Origin: Acidovorax sp. CCYZU-2555
Lineage (GTDB): Bacteria > Pseudomonadota > Gammaproteobacteria > Burkholderiales > Burkholderiaceae_C
Reading direction: 5' to 3'
Length of the DNA stretch: 64,000 bases
Assembly (NCBI RefSeq): GCF_018413525.1
Contig: NZ_JAHCDD010000007.1
Coordinates: forward strand, 46,375-110,374
Part shown: positions 1 through 7,437 of the stretch, one piece after another
Layout of the letters: the number at the start of each line of letters is the position of its first letter
Position numbering within the stretch: position 1 is the first letter of the stretch
Position numbers and translations under genes: made by a program
The notes under the pieces: model-generated
Databases searched by the model: none
Told to the model about the DNA's origin: nothing
Seen by the model: only the letters and a program-made list of their open reading frames with translations

Positions 1-1034
1 GCCGCGCCCAGCAGGGTGTCCACGACGCGCTCGACAGGCATGTTTCCCATTGTCGGCGCGTGCGACGCGAGCATTGTCATCAACAGCGCCATCGGCGTTA
101 CCGTGATCTGCCCGAGTGCATAGTTGAAACCAATGATCACTTCGGTAAGAAACTGGAAGACGACAATTGCCAGCACGATGACCCACAGCGGCGGCTGCTG
201 GGCCAGGATCAGCCAGACCAGGCAGGCGCCGACCACGGTGCCGCCCAGGCGCTGCAGCGCGCGGCTCATGGTCACATGCAGATGGCTGCCCTGCATCACG
301 GCGGTCGCACCGATCGCCGCCCAGGCCGGGTGCTGCGCGCCCGCAAACCAGGCAAGCAACGCTGCGATCGCCGCGCCCGCGGCGATGCGCGCGCCCGCAA
401 TCCATTGATGCGACATCGGCGGAATGCGCACGGCGGGAATCTGCAGCACGCGCACTTCCTTGGCGCGCAGACCGTCGGTGAGCCAGCAGACCAGCCAGCC
501 GATCAGGCCGCCCGCGGCGGTCGCGAGCAGGCGCGCGGCCAGCTCCTGCCAGGTCGCCACCGGGTGCAGCGATGCACCGGCGGCGAACACGATGATCACC
601 GCGCCCGGGCCGCCGAGGTTCCAGCGGCTCACGGCCACCGTCGAGCCGCCGGCCACGAGCGCCAGCACCAGCACCAGCGCCCATTCGCTCGCACCGAACA
701 GCGATGCCAGCGTGGGAAAGAACACCGCCAGCAACAGCAACAGCGCGCATGCGGCGACGATGCGCCGGCGCCGCTGCAGCGGCGCAAAGCGCCCGAACAA
801 GGCTGCCAGCGCGCCCAGCGCCGGAAAACCCACGAGCTCGGGCCAGGGCGACAGCAGCGTCAGCACCAGCGCCGCAAGAACGGCCAAACTGGCCTGCAGC
901 CCGGCGATCAGCGCGATGCGCAGCGACAGCTGCGGCGCCAGCGCCAGGCTGTCATGCAACTGCTGCGGATGCAGCAGATGGAACGCAGTGCGCGCCATCG
1001 AAGCCGCCTGGACCGGGTCTTTTTCTTCAGCCAT
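1..1034 (-). CDS. FUSC family transporter, C-terminus cut by window edge
   Basis: This reading frame starts with ATG at 1034, nine bases after the uvrD stop, and stays open to base 1, so its C-terminus lies outside the window. The N-terminal ~40 residues are followed by several hydrophobic segments rich in Leu/Ala/Val, a positively charged RRRR stretch, and then a second membrane block containing a Gly-rich AAGGLIGWL-type segment. This half-repeat organisation, two membrane blocks around a cytoplasmic part, is that of fusaric acid resistance (FUSC)/aromatic acid exporter proteins of the inner membrane. The second block ends with a run of hydrophobic helices just before the edge. It probably exports small aromatic or amphipathic compounds, but the substrate cannot be read. 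It is likely cotranscribed with uvrD. The family call is by residue pattern only. Confidence 0.7.
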   Translation of the reverse strand, partial: MAEEKDPVQAASMARTAFHLLHPQQLHDSLALAPQLSLRIALIAGLQASLAVLAALVLTLLSPWPELVGFPALGALAALFGRFAPLQRRRRIVAACALLLLLAVFFPTLASLFGASEWALVLVLALVAGGSTVAVSRWNLGGPGAVIIVFAAGASLHPVATWQELAARLLATAAGGLIGWLVCWLTDGLRAKEVRVLQIPAVRIPPMSHQWIAGARIAAGAAIAALLAWFAGAQHPAWAAIGATAVMQGSHLHVTMSRALQRLGGTVVGACLVWLILAQQPPLWVIVLAIVVFQFLTEVIIGFNYALGQITVTPMALLMTMLASHAPTMGNMPVERVVDTLLGA

Positions 1035-1042
1035 GGTCGATA

Positions 1043-3484
1043 TCAATCCACGATGGTCAGCTTGGCGATCGCCAGCGCCAGCCACTTGGTGCCGTGGCGC
1101 GGGAAGTCGACCTGGGCGCGCGCGTCGTCGCCCGTGCCTTCGATGGCCAGCACCTTGCCTTCGCCGAACTTGTTGTGGAACACCGCGATGCCCGCGCGCA
1201 GGCCGTGGCTGGGCGCGGCCTTTTGCGGCGGCACGGGCGGGCTCGCAAAGGTTTCGGTCTTGGCGCCGAAACCGCCGCGGCTGCCGCCGTAGCCCCCGCC
1301 ACCGTAACCTCCCGAGGACTGGGGCGTGAACGTGCCAAAGCCCTGCTGCTTGGGCGTGATCCACTTGAGCGCGCCCTCGGGCAATTCGTCGAAGAAGCGG
1401 CTCTTCATATGAAAGCGCGTCTGGCCGTGCAGCATGCGTGTCTGCGAATGGCTCAGATACAGGCGCTTGCGCGCGCGCGTGATCGCCACGTACATCAGGC
1501 GACGCTCTTCTTCGAGGCCGCCGCTGTCGCTCATCGCGTTCTCGTGCGGAAACAGGCCTTCTTCCATTCCGCCGATGAACACCGCGTCGAATTCCAGGCC
1601 CTTGGACGCATGCACGGTCATCAGCTGCACCGCGTCCTGGCCCGCCTGGGCCTGGTTGTCGCCGGCTTCGAGCGCCGCATGCGTGAGAAAGGCCACCAGC
1701 GGCGACAGCGTTTCGCCGGTGTCGATGTCGACAATGCCCGCGGCCGGCTGCAACCCTGGCAGCACCTGGTCGAGCATGGGCTGCGTGGGATCTATGCCCT
1801 GGCTCGCCGGGCTCTGGCGCAGCGCCTGGCCATGTTCGTCGAGCGGCAGCGCCACGGCATCGCGGCCGAAGCCTTCCTGGGTCACGAAGCTTTCGCCCGC
1901 ATTCACCAGTTCCTGCAAGTTCTCTATGCGGTCCGCGCCTTCCTTCTCGTTGCGGTAGTGCTCGATCAGCCCGCTTTCCTCGAGCACGGCCTCGATGATC
2001 AGGCGCAGGTTCTTGCCCTGGGTCTGCTCGCGCAGCACTTCGATCTTGGCGACGAAGGCGCCCAGGTTGGCGCCGGCCTTGCCGGGCACGGCCGTCACGG
2101 CGTCGCTGAGCGAGCAGCCCGCGCTGCGCGCCGCATCCTGCAGCACTTCGACCGTGCGCGCACCGATGCCGCGCGGCGGAAAGTTCACCGCGCGCATGAA
2201 GCTGGTGTCGTCATGCGGGTTCTCGAGCAGGCGCAGATAGGCGAGTGCATGCTTGATTTCGGCGCGTTCGAAGAAGCGCAGACCGCCATACACGCGATAG
2301 GCCACGCCCGCGTTGAACAGCGCGGTCTCGATCACCCGGCTTTGCGCATTGCTGCGGTACAGGATGGCGATCTGCTGGCGCTCGAAGCCGTCGTTCTTCA
2401 CCAGTTGGCGGATCTCCTCGACCATCCACTGCGCTTCGGCCAGGTCGTTGTGCGCCTCGTACACGCGCACCGGCTCGCCCGGGCCCTGCGTGGTGCGCAG
2501 GTTCTTGCCCAGGCGGCGGCTGTTGTTGCTGATCAGCGCATTCGCCGAGTCGAGAATGTTGCTGTAGCTGCGGTAGTTCTGCTCGAGCTTGATCTGGCGC
2601 TGCACGTCGAACTCGCGCACGAAGTCGGCCATGTTGCCCACGCGCGCACCGCGAAAAGCGTAAATGCTCTGGTCGTCGTCGCCCACGGCGATCACCGAGC
2701 CCTGGGTGCGCATCTCGCCGCCCACCTCGTCGCCCGCGAGCTGCTTGAGCCAGGCGTACTGCAGTCGGTTGGTATCCTGGAACTCGTCGACCAGTATGTG
2801 CTGGAAGCGCCGCTGGTAGTGGGCGCGCAGCTGCGGCTGGTCGCGCAGCAGCTCGAAGCTGCGCAGCATCAGCTCGCCGAAATCGACCACGCCTTCGCGC
2901 TGGCATTGTTCTTCATAGAGCTGGTAGAACTCGACTTTCTTGCGCGTGTCGGGGTCCTTCACCGCGACATCGCCGGGGCGCTGGCCTTCTTCCTTGCAGC
3001 CCGCGATGAAGTACTGCAGCTGCTTGGGCGGAAAGCGCTCGTCGTCGACGTTGTGCTGCTTGCACAGGCGCTTGACGGCCGACAGCTGGTCCTGCATGTC
3101 GAGAATCTGGAAGGCCTGGGGCAGGCCCGCGGCCTGGTGGTGGGCGCGCAGCAGGCGGTTGCACAGGCCGTGGAACGTGCCTATCCACATGCCGCGCACA
3201 TTCACCGGCAGCATGGCCGACAGCCGCGCCGTCATTTCCTTGGCGGCCTTGTTGGTGAAGGTCACGGCCAGGATGCCCGCGGGCGTGGCCTGGCCGGTCT
3301 GCAGCAGCCAGGCGATGCGCGTGGTCAGCACCCGGGTCTTGCCCGAACCGGCGCCAGCCAGAATCAGCGCATGGCCCGCGGGCAGCGTCACGGCCGCGAG
3401 CTGCTCCTCGTTGAGGTCGGCCAGCAGGGGGGAGGCAGGCGCAGTGCTGGGCGCACTGGCGGAAAGCAGGTCAAGAGGAAACAT
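1043..3484 (-). CDS. uvrD: ATP-dependent DNA helicase UvrD/PcrA type
   Basis: A superfamily 1A 3'-5' DNA helicase of 813 residues that unwinds DNA in nucleotide excision and mismatch repair. The Q motif region (LNEEQLAAV) is followed by Walker A AGAGSGKT at residues 43-50, motif Ia with TFTNKAAKEM near 75-84, and Walker B DEFQDT at 233-238. The GDDDQSIYAFRGA motif III region, the QNYRS motif IV, and the late motifs TVHASKGLEFDAVF and VAITRARKRLYL are all readable. The C-terminal ~45 residues form the small Tudor-like domain typical of PcrA/UvrD. Length and motif set are complete. ATG at 3484 is chosen because a TACAAT box lies six bases upstream, suggesting a leaderless transcript; no ribosome site is seen. 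The FUSC gene follows 8 bases after the stop. Confidence 0.95.
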   Translation of the reverse strand: MFPLDLLSASAPSTAPASPLLADLNEEQLAAVTLPAGHALILAGAGSGKTRVLTTRIAWLLQTGQATPAGILAVTFTNKAAKEMTARLSAMLPVNVRGMWIGTFHGLCNRLLRAHHQAAGLPQAFQILDMQDQLSAVKRLCKQHNVDDERFPPKQLQYFIAGCKEEGQRPGDVAVKDPDTRKKVEFYQLYEEQCQREGVVDFGELMLRSFELLRDQPQLRAHYQRRFQHILVDEFQDTNRLQYAWLKQLAGDEVGGEMRTQGSVIAVGDDDQSIYAFRGARVGNMADFVREFDVQRQIKLEQNYRSYSNILDSANALISNNSRRLGKNLRTTQGPGEPVRVYEAHNDLAEAQWMVEEIRQLVKNDGFERQQIAILYRSNAQSRVIETALFNAGVAYRVYGGLRFFERAEIKHALAYLRLLENPHDDTSFMRAVNFPPRGIGARTVEVLQDAARSAGCSLSDAVTAVPGKAGANLGAFVAKIEVLREQTQGKNLRLIIEAVLEESGLIEHYRNEKEGADRIENLQELVNAGESFVTQEGFGRDAVALPLDEHGQALRQSPASQGIDPTQPMLDQVLPGLQPAAGIVDIDTGETLSPLVAFLTHAALEAGDNQAQAGQDAVQLMTVHASKGLEFDAVFIGGMEEGLFPHENAMSDSGGLEEERRLMYVAITRARKRLYLSHSQTRMLHGQTRFHMKSRFFDELPEGALKWITPKQQGFGTFTPQSSGGYGGGGYGGSRGGFGAKTETFASPPVPPQKAAPSHGLRAGIAVFHNKFGEGKVLAIEGTGDDARAQVDFPRHGTKWLALAIAKLTIVD

Positions 3485-3490
3485 GCTGCG

Positions 3491-3496
3491 ATTGTA
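3491..3496 (-). promoter_or_regulatory. -10 box of uvrD, probable leaderless promoter
   Basis: On the minus strand the hexamer TACAAT lies six bases before the uvrD ATG. A TGGTCA sequence, four of six matches to TTGACA, sits 17 bases further upstream at 3514-3519. Transcription would begin at or next to the A of the start codon. This is inferred from spacing alone. Confidence 0.5.
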
Positions 3497-3600
3497 GAAA
3501 CCCCGCCCTCACCTGACCATGGCCGGCATCAAAAGCCTTGCTGCCCCACTCTCAAGGTGGTCGCACCACGGGGGTTCACGCATGCGGGTAGAATCAATCA

Positions 3601-3632
3601 CCGGGCCCAAGTTTCTTGTGGTCCGGTTTTTT
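3601..3632 (+). terminator. Terminator-like hairpin in the guaC leader (possible attenuator)
   Basis: The arms CCGGGCC (3601-3607) and GGTCCGG (3620-3626) pair over seven bases with one G-U pair, and TTTTTT follows at 3627-3632. This is a textbook intrinsic terminator. It lies 128 bases upstream of guaC, in a divergent region where no gene should end. A TAGAAT hexamer at 3589-3594 would place the transcription start close to 3601, so the hairpin would be the first structure made. I infer premature termination control of guaC; no competing antiterminator was worked out. Confidence 0.55.
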
Positions 3633-3759
3633 GTGCCCGCGCCCTGCGGGCCTGCGGTGGCCGCCTCCAGCGGCAGCGTCCGCCAACCGGTCTCCAGGCC
3701 AAGCGCCCCATCGCCACGGAAATTGTTCCGCGGCGACCCTTTATGGAGCTTGGAAATTC

Positions 3760-4737
3760 ATGGAAATCTTCGACTACGACAACATTCTTCTGCTGCCCCG
3801 CAAGTGCTGTGTGGAAAGCCGTTCGGAATGTGATGCCAGCGTGACGCTGGGCAGTCGGTCGTTCCGCATCCCGGCCGTGCCGGCCAACATGAAGACCGTC
3901 GTCGACGAGGCTATCTGCACCTGGCTGGCGCAGAACGGCTACTTCTATGTGATGCACCGCTTTGACCTCGACAACGTGAAATTCGTGCAGGACATGCAGG
4001 CCAAGGGCTGCTTTGCCTCCATTTCGCTGGGCGTCAAGCAACCCGACTACGCCACCGTCGACCGTTTCGTCGAACTGGGACTGGTGCCCGAATACATCAC
4101 CATCGACATCGCCCACGGCCATGCCGACAGCGTGAAGAACATGATTGCCTACCTCAAGCAGAAGCTGCCGCAGTCGTTCGTGATCGCCGGCAACGTCGGC
4201 ACGCCAGAAGCCGTGATCGAGCTCGAAAGCTGGGGCGCGGACGCGACCAAGGTCGGCATAGGCCCGGGCAAGGTCTGCATCACCAAGCTCAAGACCGGCT
4301 TCGGCACGGGCGGCTGGCAGCTGTCGGCGCTCAAGTGGTGCGCGCGCGTCGCGACCAAGCCCATCATTGCCGACGGGGGCATTCGCAGCCACGGCGACAT
4401 CGCCAAGAGCATCCGTTTCGGCGCGAGCATGGTGATGATCGGCTCGCTGTTCGCGGGCCACGAGGAATCGCCGGGCAACACCGTCGAAGTCGACGGCGAG
4501 AAGTTCAAGGAGTACTACGGTTCGGCCTCCGACTTCAACAAGGGCGAGTACAAGCATGTCGAAGGCAAGCGCATCCTCGAACCCGTCAAGGGCACGCTGG
4601 CCAGCACGCTGATCGAAATGGAGCAGGACATCCAGAGCTCGATCAGCTACTCGGGCGGCAAGAAGCTGATGGACATCCGCAAGGTCAACTACGTGACCCT
4701 GGGCGGCGACAACGCGGGCGAACACCTGCTGATGTAA
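3760..4737 (+). CDS. guaC: GMP reductase
   Basis: GuaC reduces GMP to IMP with NADPH and release of ammonia, returning guanine nucleotides to the adenine branch. The 325-residue protein is an IMPDH/GMPR-type TIM barrel. The catalytic loop [11 protein letters not shown] carries the nucleophile Cys173. The phosphate-binding stretch [16 protein letters not shown] and the [14 protein letters not shown] loop follow. The C-terminal flap region contains [19 protein letters not shown]. The length matches the short GuaC2-type family rather than CBS-containing IMP dehydrogenase. I chose ATG 3760 ([13 protein letters not shown]), which matches the usual family N-terminus; the open frame extends upstream but would include the leader hairpin. 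A perfect terminator hairpin follows at 4800. Confidence 0.93.
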   Translation: MEIFDYDNILLLPRKCCVESRSECDASVTLGSRSFRIPAVPANMKTVVDEAICTWLAQNGYFYVMHRFDLDNVKFVQDMQAKGCFASISLGVKQPDYATVDRFVELGLVPEYITIDIAHGHADSVKNMIAYLKQKLPQSFVIAGNVGTPEAVIELESWGADATKVGIGPGKVCITKLKTGFGTGGWQLSALKWCARVATKPIIADGGIRSHGDIAKSIRFGASMVMIGSLFAGHEESPGNTVEVDGEKFKEYYGSASDFNKGEYKHVEGKRILEPVKGTLASTLIEMEQDIQSSISYSGGKKLMDIRKVNYVTLGGDNAGEHLLM

Positions 4738-4799
4738 AGCCGACACCAGGCCTGCAAGCTCAGTGACAGCTTGGGGCGCCGATAACGGTGATGATAGGG

Positions 4800-4829
4800 G
4801 CCCGGGGCATTGCATGCCCCGGGCTTTTT
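4800..4829 (+). terminator. Intrinsic terminator after guaC
   Basis: A perfect ten-base stem, GCCCGGGGCA (4800-4809) with TGCCCCGGGC (4815-4824), closes a five-base loop and is followed by TTTTT. Confidence 0.9.
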
Positions 4830-4892
4830 CAATGCGGTACGCACGATGAGTTCGCGGGTGCCCACCGCACTTCATCAAGGATGTTCGAAGAC

Positions 4893-5777
4893 ATGCCCTC
4901 TACCCCGTTGAAGATCGCCGTACTGGGCATTGGCATGATGGGCCTGCCCATCGCGCGCCGGCTGTGCCAGGCCGGCCACGAAGTCCATGCCTGGAACCGT
5001 ACACGCGCGCGCGCCCAGCCGCTGGCCGATGACGGCGCGCAAGTCCACGACACCGCCGCCCAGGCCGTGGCCGGCGCCGATATCGTCATCAGCATGCTCG
5101 AAAACGGGTCGGTGGTCGAAGACGTGCTGTTCGCCCAGGGCACGGCCGCCTCCATGCGCGATGCCAGCCTGTTCATCGACATGGCCTCTATTCAACCCAG
5201 CGAAGCGCGCGACCATGCGGCGCGCCTGGGCGAACGCGGCATCGCCCACCTCGATGCCCCGGTCTCGGGCGGCACCGTGGGCGCCGAAGCCGGCACCCTG
5301 GCCATCATGGCCGGCGGCAAGGCCGCAGACTTCGAACGCGCGCAAGCCGTGTTCGCCCACCTGGGGCACGCAACCCATGTAGGCCCGCACGGCGCGGGCC
5401 AGCTCGCGAAACTGGCCAACCAGATGATTGTCGGCATCACCATCGGCGCGGTCGCCGAAGCGCTGCTGCTGGTGGAAAAAGGCGGCGCCGACGTGGCCAG
5501 GGTGCGCGAAGCGCTAGGCGGCGGCTTTGCCGACAGCCGCATCCTGCAGCTGCACGGTCAGCGCATGCAAGAACGCGACTTCGCGCCGCGCGGGCGCATG
5601 ACGGTGCAGCTCAAGGACCTGCGCAACGCGCTGGCCACGGCCGCCGAAATCGGCTTCGATGCCCCCATCACCGGCCTGTTCGAGCAGCTCTACGCCGACA
5701 GCGTCGCACATGGCCTGGGCGATCTGGACCACAGCGGCCTGTTCGTCGAATTGGCGAGTCGCAATGCCATGGCCTGA
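4893..5777 (+). CDS. NAD(P)-dependent beta-hydroxyacid dehydrogenase family protein
   Basis: A 294-residue member of the 3-hydroxyisobutyrate dehydrogenase / tartronate semialdehyde reductase superfamily. The N-terminal Rossmann fold shows the dinucleotide motif GIGMMG (residues ~11-16) followed by the HEVHAWNRT strand; the Asn-Arg after the strand favours NADP(H). The substrate motif appears as LDAPVSGGTVGAEAGTL, and the catalytic-lysine helix reads GAGQLAKLANQMIVG with the Lys-x3-Asn pattern. The C-terminal helical domain ends with DLDHSGLFVELA. The physiological substrate is unknown; GarR, GlxR and MmsB types cannot be told apart here. ATG 4893 has an AAGG 12 bases upstream; ATG 4881 in the same frame is an alternative adding four residues. 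It is separated from guaC by a strong terminator. Confidence 0.85.
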   Translation: MPSTPLKIAVLGIGMMGLPIARRLCQAGHEVHAWNRTRARAQPLADDGAQVHDTAAQAVAGADIVISMLENGSVVEDVLFAQGTAASMRDASLFIDMASIQPSEARDHAARLGERGIAHLDAPVSGGTVGAEAGTLAIMAGGKAADFERAQAVFAHLGHATHVGPHGAGQLAKLANQMIVGITIGAVAEALLLVEKGGADVARVREALGGGFADSRILQLHGQRMQERDFAPRGRMTVQLKDLRNALATAAEIGFDAPITGLFEQLYADSVAHGLGDLDHSGLFVELASRNAMA

Positions 5778-5806
5778 TTTTTTCTGCGGGCATGCAAAAA
5801 CTAGTG

Positions 5807-5812
5807 CATAAT
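5807..5812 (+). promoter_or_regulatory. Candidate -10 box for the tRNA-Lys cluster
   Basis: CATAAT lies 32 bases before the first tRNA. No good -35 is visible. A small hairpin (CTTGC/GCAAG) separates it from the mature 5' end, as expected of a precursor leader. Confidence 0.4.
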
Positions 5813-5844
5813 CCAGCTCTCGCTTGCTAACGCAAGGGAAAAGT

Positions 5845-5920
5845 GGGTTCTTAGCTCAGCTGGTAGAGCAGCGGACTCTTAATCCGTAGGTCGAGTGTTC
5901 GAATCACTCAGGACCCACCA
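5845..5920 (+). tRNA. tRNA-Lys (anticodon CTT), copy 1
   Basis: A 76-base cloverleaf with encoded CCA. The acceptor arm pairs GGGTTCT with AGGACCC, the D arm is GCTC...GAGC, and the anticodon arm is GCGGA-CTCTTAA-TCCGT with CTT at the centre of the loop. The T arm GAGTG-TTCGAAT-CACTC is complete. It is identical to the two copies downstream. Confidence 0.97.
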
Positions 5921-5995
5921 CTTTTTCAGCGCAGTGATCGCAAGATCGGTGCACAACGTTTTGGAAGTTCCAGGTTTGCCTGGTACCTTCAAGAT

Positions 5996-6071
5996 GGGTT
6001 CTTAGCTCAGCTGGTAGAGCAGCGGACTCTTAATCCGTAGGTCGAGTGTTCGAATCACTCAGGACCCACCA
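5996..6071 (+). tRNA. tRNA-Lys (anticodon CTT), copy 2
   Basis: Identical in all 76 bases to copy 1, including the CCA end. The 75-base spacer from copy 1 can fold into an imperfect hairpin around CCAGG/CCTGG, a likely processing spacer of a common precursor. Confidence 0.97.
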
Positions 6072-6101
6072 CTTTCAATTCAGTGGTCTAACAAAACAAT
6101 T

Positions 6102-6177
6102 GGGTTCTTAGCTCAGCTGGTAGAGCAGCGGACTCTTAATCCGTAGGTCGAGTGTTCGAATCACTCAGGACCCACCA
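6102..6177 (+). tRNA. tRNA-Lys (anticodon CTT), copy 3
   Basis: Third identical copy, 30 bases after copy 2. A terminator follows within ten bases, so the three tRNAs form one transcription unit. Confidence 0.97.
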
Positions 6178-6185
6178 ATCAAAAA

Positions 6186-6213
6186 GCCCACTTCGCAAGA
6201 AGTGGGCTTTTTT
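6186..6213 (+). terminator. Intrinsic terminator after the tRNA-Lys cluster
   Basis: The stem GCCCACTTC/GAAGTGGGC around a GCAA loop is preceded by A5 and followed by T6, so it can end transcription in both directions. Confidence 0.92.
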
Positions 6214-6342
6214 CTTTGTGCGCGGCAAAAAAGCATGAACACCACAAAAAAACAATTGAAAAATAAATATAGATAGCTGGAACCTATCGATAGAAAAGGG
6301 CACTTACCTTCCTCAATAGTTGCAAAAATGAAGGAAGAAACC
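6214..6342 (+). other. AT-rich junction between tRNA cluster and ubiquitin-protease-like gene
   Basis: This 129-base stretch is strikingly A+T-rich compared with the rest of the window (runs such as AAAAAAACAATTG and AAATAAATATAGATAG). It holds a ten-base palindrome CTATCGATAG at 6284-6293. No reading frame or clear promoter pair could be defined. The composition break right after tRNA genes is typical of a site where foreign DNA entered. Confidence 0.6.
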
Positions 6343-7419
6343 ATGCGCCCACCAAAGTTCACCCACTGCATTCCTGCAATCTGCGCCGCACTCATGCTGA
6401 CCGCCTGTGGCGGCGAAAGCGGGGACGAGCCTGCCGCAACCGATGCACCGAGTGCAGTCCATGCCCCGAACCCACTGATTTCGCCGCTCGCGCCGCTGTC
6501 ATCGAGCCCAGTCAGTGCGCAACAGCAGACCCACTACGCCAACTCGGGCGAAACGCTCCTGCTCAAGGAGCCCGAGGCCAACCCGCGCACCATGCAGGGG
6601 TTCAGCAATCTCGGCAGCACCTGCTATGCGAACGCCACGCTGAAGTTCCTGGTCCATTCGATAGGCACAAAGCCGCTGGTGCAGCACCTGAACGCTTTGG
6701 CGGCCACGGGCGATGCAGCGCAGCGCGAAGCCGCACAGAATTTTGTGCAGCTGATTGAAAACAGCTACTCCGAGACCGCTCCCTCGCGACAGGAGCTCGA
6801 AAACTTCTTTGCCAGCCTGCAGAAGCTGCCGGCTTTTTCATCGCTCAACGATGCGGGCATGCTGAACTTTCCCCTCGTGGGCCGGCAACAGGATGCGAAC
6901 GAATTCCTGATGAAGCTCTCGCAAGCCTTTGAACTGCGCACGCTTTACACCGGCGGCCTGGTGCTCCAGAACGACGCCAACGCTTTCAAGACCAGCGAAG
7001 AGTACGCGAACATTCTTCAGCCCGCGAGCGCCAGCGACACCTTGCAGGAAATCCTTGACCGCACCCAACCCAGCGCCTGGCAATTCAAGCTGCGCGGAAA
7101 AACGCGGTATCTGACCGTCAGAATGGAAAACGCGGTCAATGGCGCACTGGTCAGCAACCGGAATTTCAACTTCAATCAAACCGTGCAACTGCAAGTGGCC
7201 ACGGCCGACGGCAAGCGCATGACGACCCTCACGCTGGAACCGCGCGAAGTCGTCGAGTTCCGCGGCAGCGACAATGCCGGACACTACCTGGCCTATGTCA
7301 AGGATGGGAAGTGGTTCCAGCACGATGACGAACAGGTCACTGCCCTCGATCAGATGCCGTCGATCGACAATGTCCGTCTGATCAACTTCATCATCACCAA
7401 GATCGAGTCGCGATACTGA
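6343..7419 (+). CDS. Lipoprotein with ubiquitin-specific protease (USP/UCH) catalytic domain
   Basis: A 358-residue exported cysteine protease candidate. ATG 6343 is preferred over ATG 6328 because AAGGAAG lies five bases before it. Residues 1-21 form a lipoprotein signal peptide ending in LTAC, with the lipidated Cys22; Gly at +2 predicts outer-membrane sorting. After a Pro/Ser/Ala-rich linker to about residue 60, the domain shows the three hallmark boxes of eukaryotic USPs. The Cys box GFSNLGSTCYANATLKFL has nucleophile Cys94 and oxyanion-hole Asn89. The QQDA box is GRQQDANEFL (residues 180-189). The His box AGHYLAYVKDGKWFQHDDEQV has His314 and Asp328/Asp329. The Cys-to-His distance, 220 residues, is compact; the zinc-binding CxxC pairs of many USPs are absent. 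Hand counts of GC in four 60-base lines gave 50-63 percent, below the neighbours. The substrate is unknown, since the bacterium should lack ubiquitin. Confidence 0.85.
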   Translation: MRPPKFTHCIPAICAALMLTACGGESGDEPAATDAPSAVHAPNPLISPLAPLSSSPVSAQQQTHYANSGETLLLKEPEANPRTMQGFSNLGSTCYANATLKFLVHSIGTKPLVQHLNALAATGDAAQREAAQNFVQLIENSYSETAPSRQELENFFASLQKLPAFSSLNDAGMLNFPLVGRQQDANEFLMKLSQAFELRTLYTGGLVLQNDANAFKTSEEYANILQPASASDTLQEILDRTQPSAWQFKLRGKTRYLTVRMENAVNGALVSNRNFNFNQTVQLQVATADGKRMTTLTLEPREVVEFRGSDNAGHYLAYVKDGKWFQHDDEQVTALDQMPSIDNVRLINFIITKIESRY

Positions 7420-7437
7420 AGCGTGCCGTGCGCGGGC

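Noticed and set aside
704..3844. Open frame of 1046 codons on the plus strand opposite uvrD
   Set aside because: It is the Ala/Arg/Gly-rich antisense shadow of the uvrD and FUSC genes, typical of high-GC DNA; uvrD shows all helicase motifs.
5845..6177. tRNA-Lys copies as attachment sites of an integrative element
   Set aside because: No integrase or phage gene is near, and no separate partial tRNA duplicate was found; kept only as a weak idea in the island finding.
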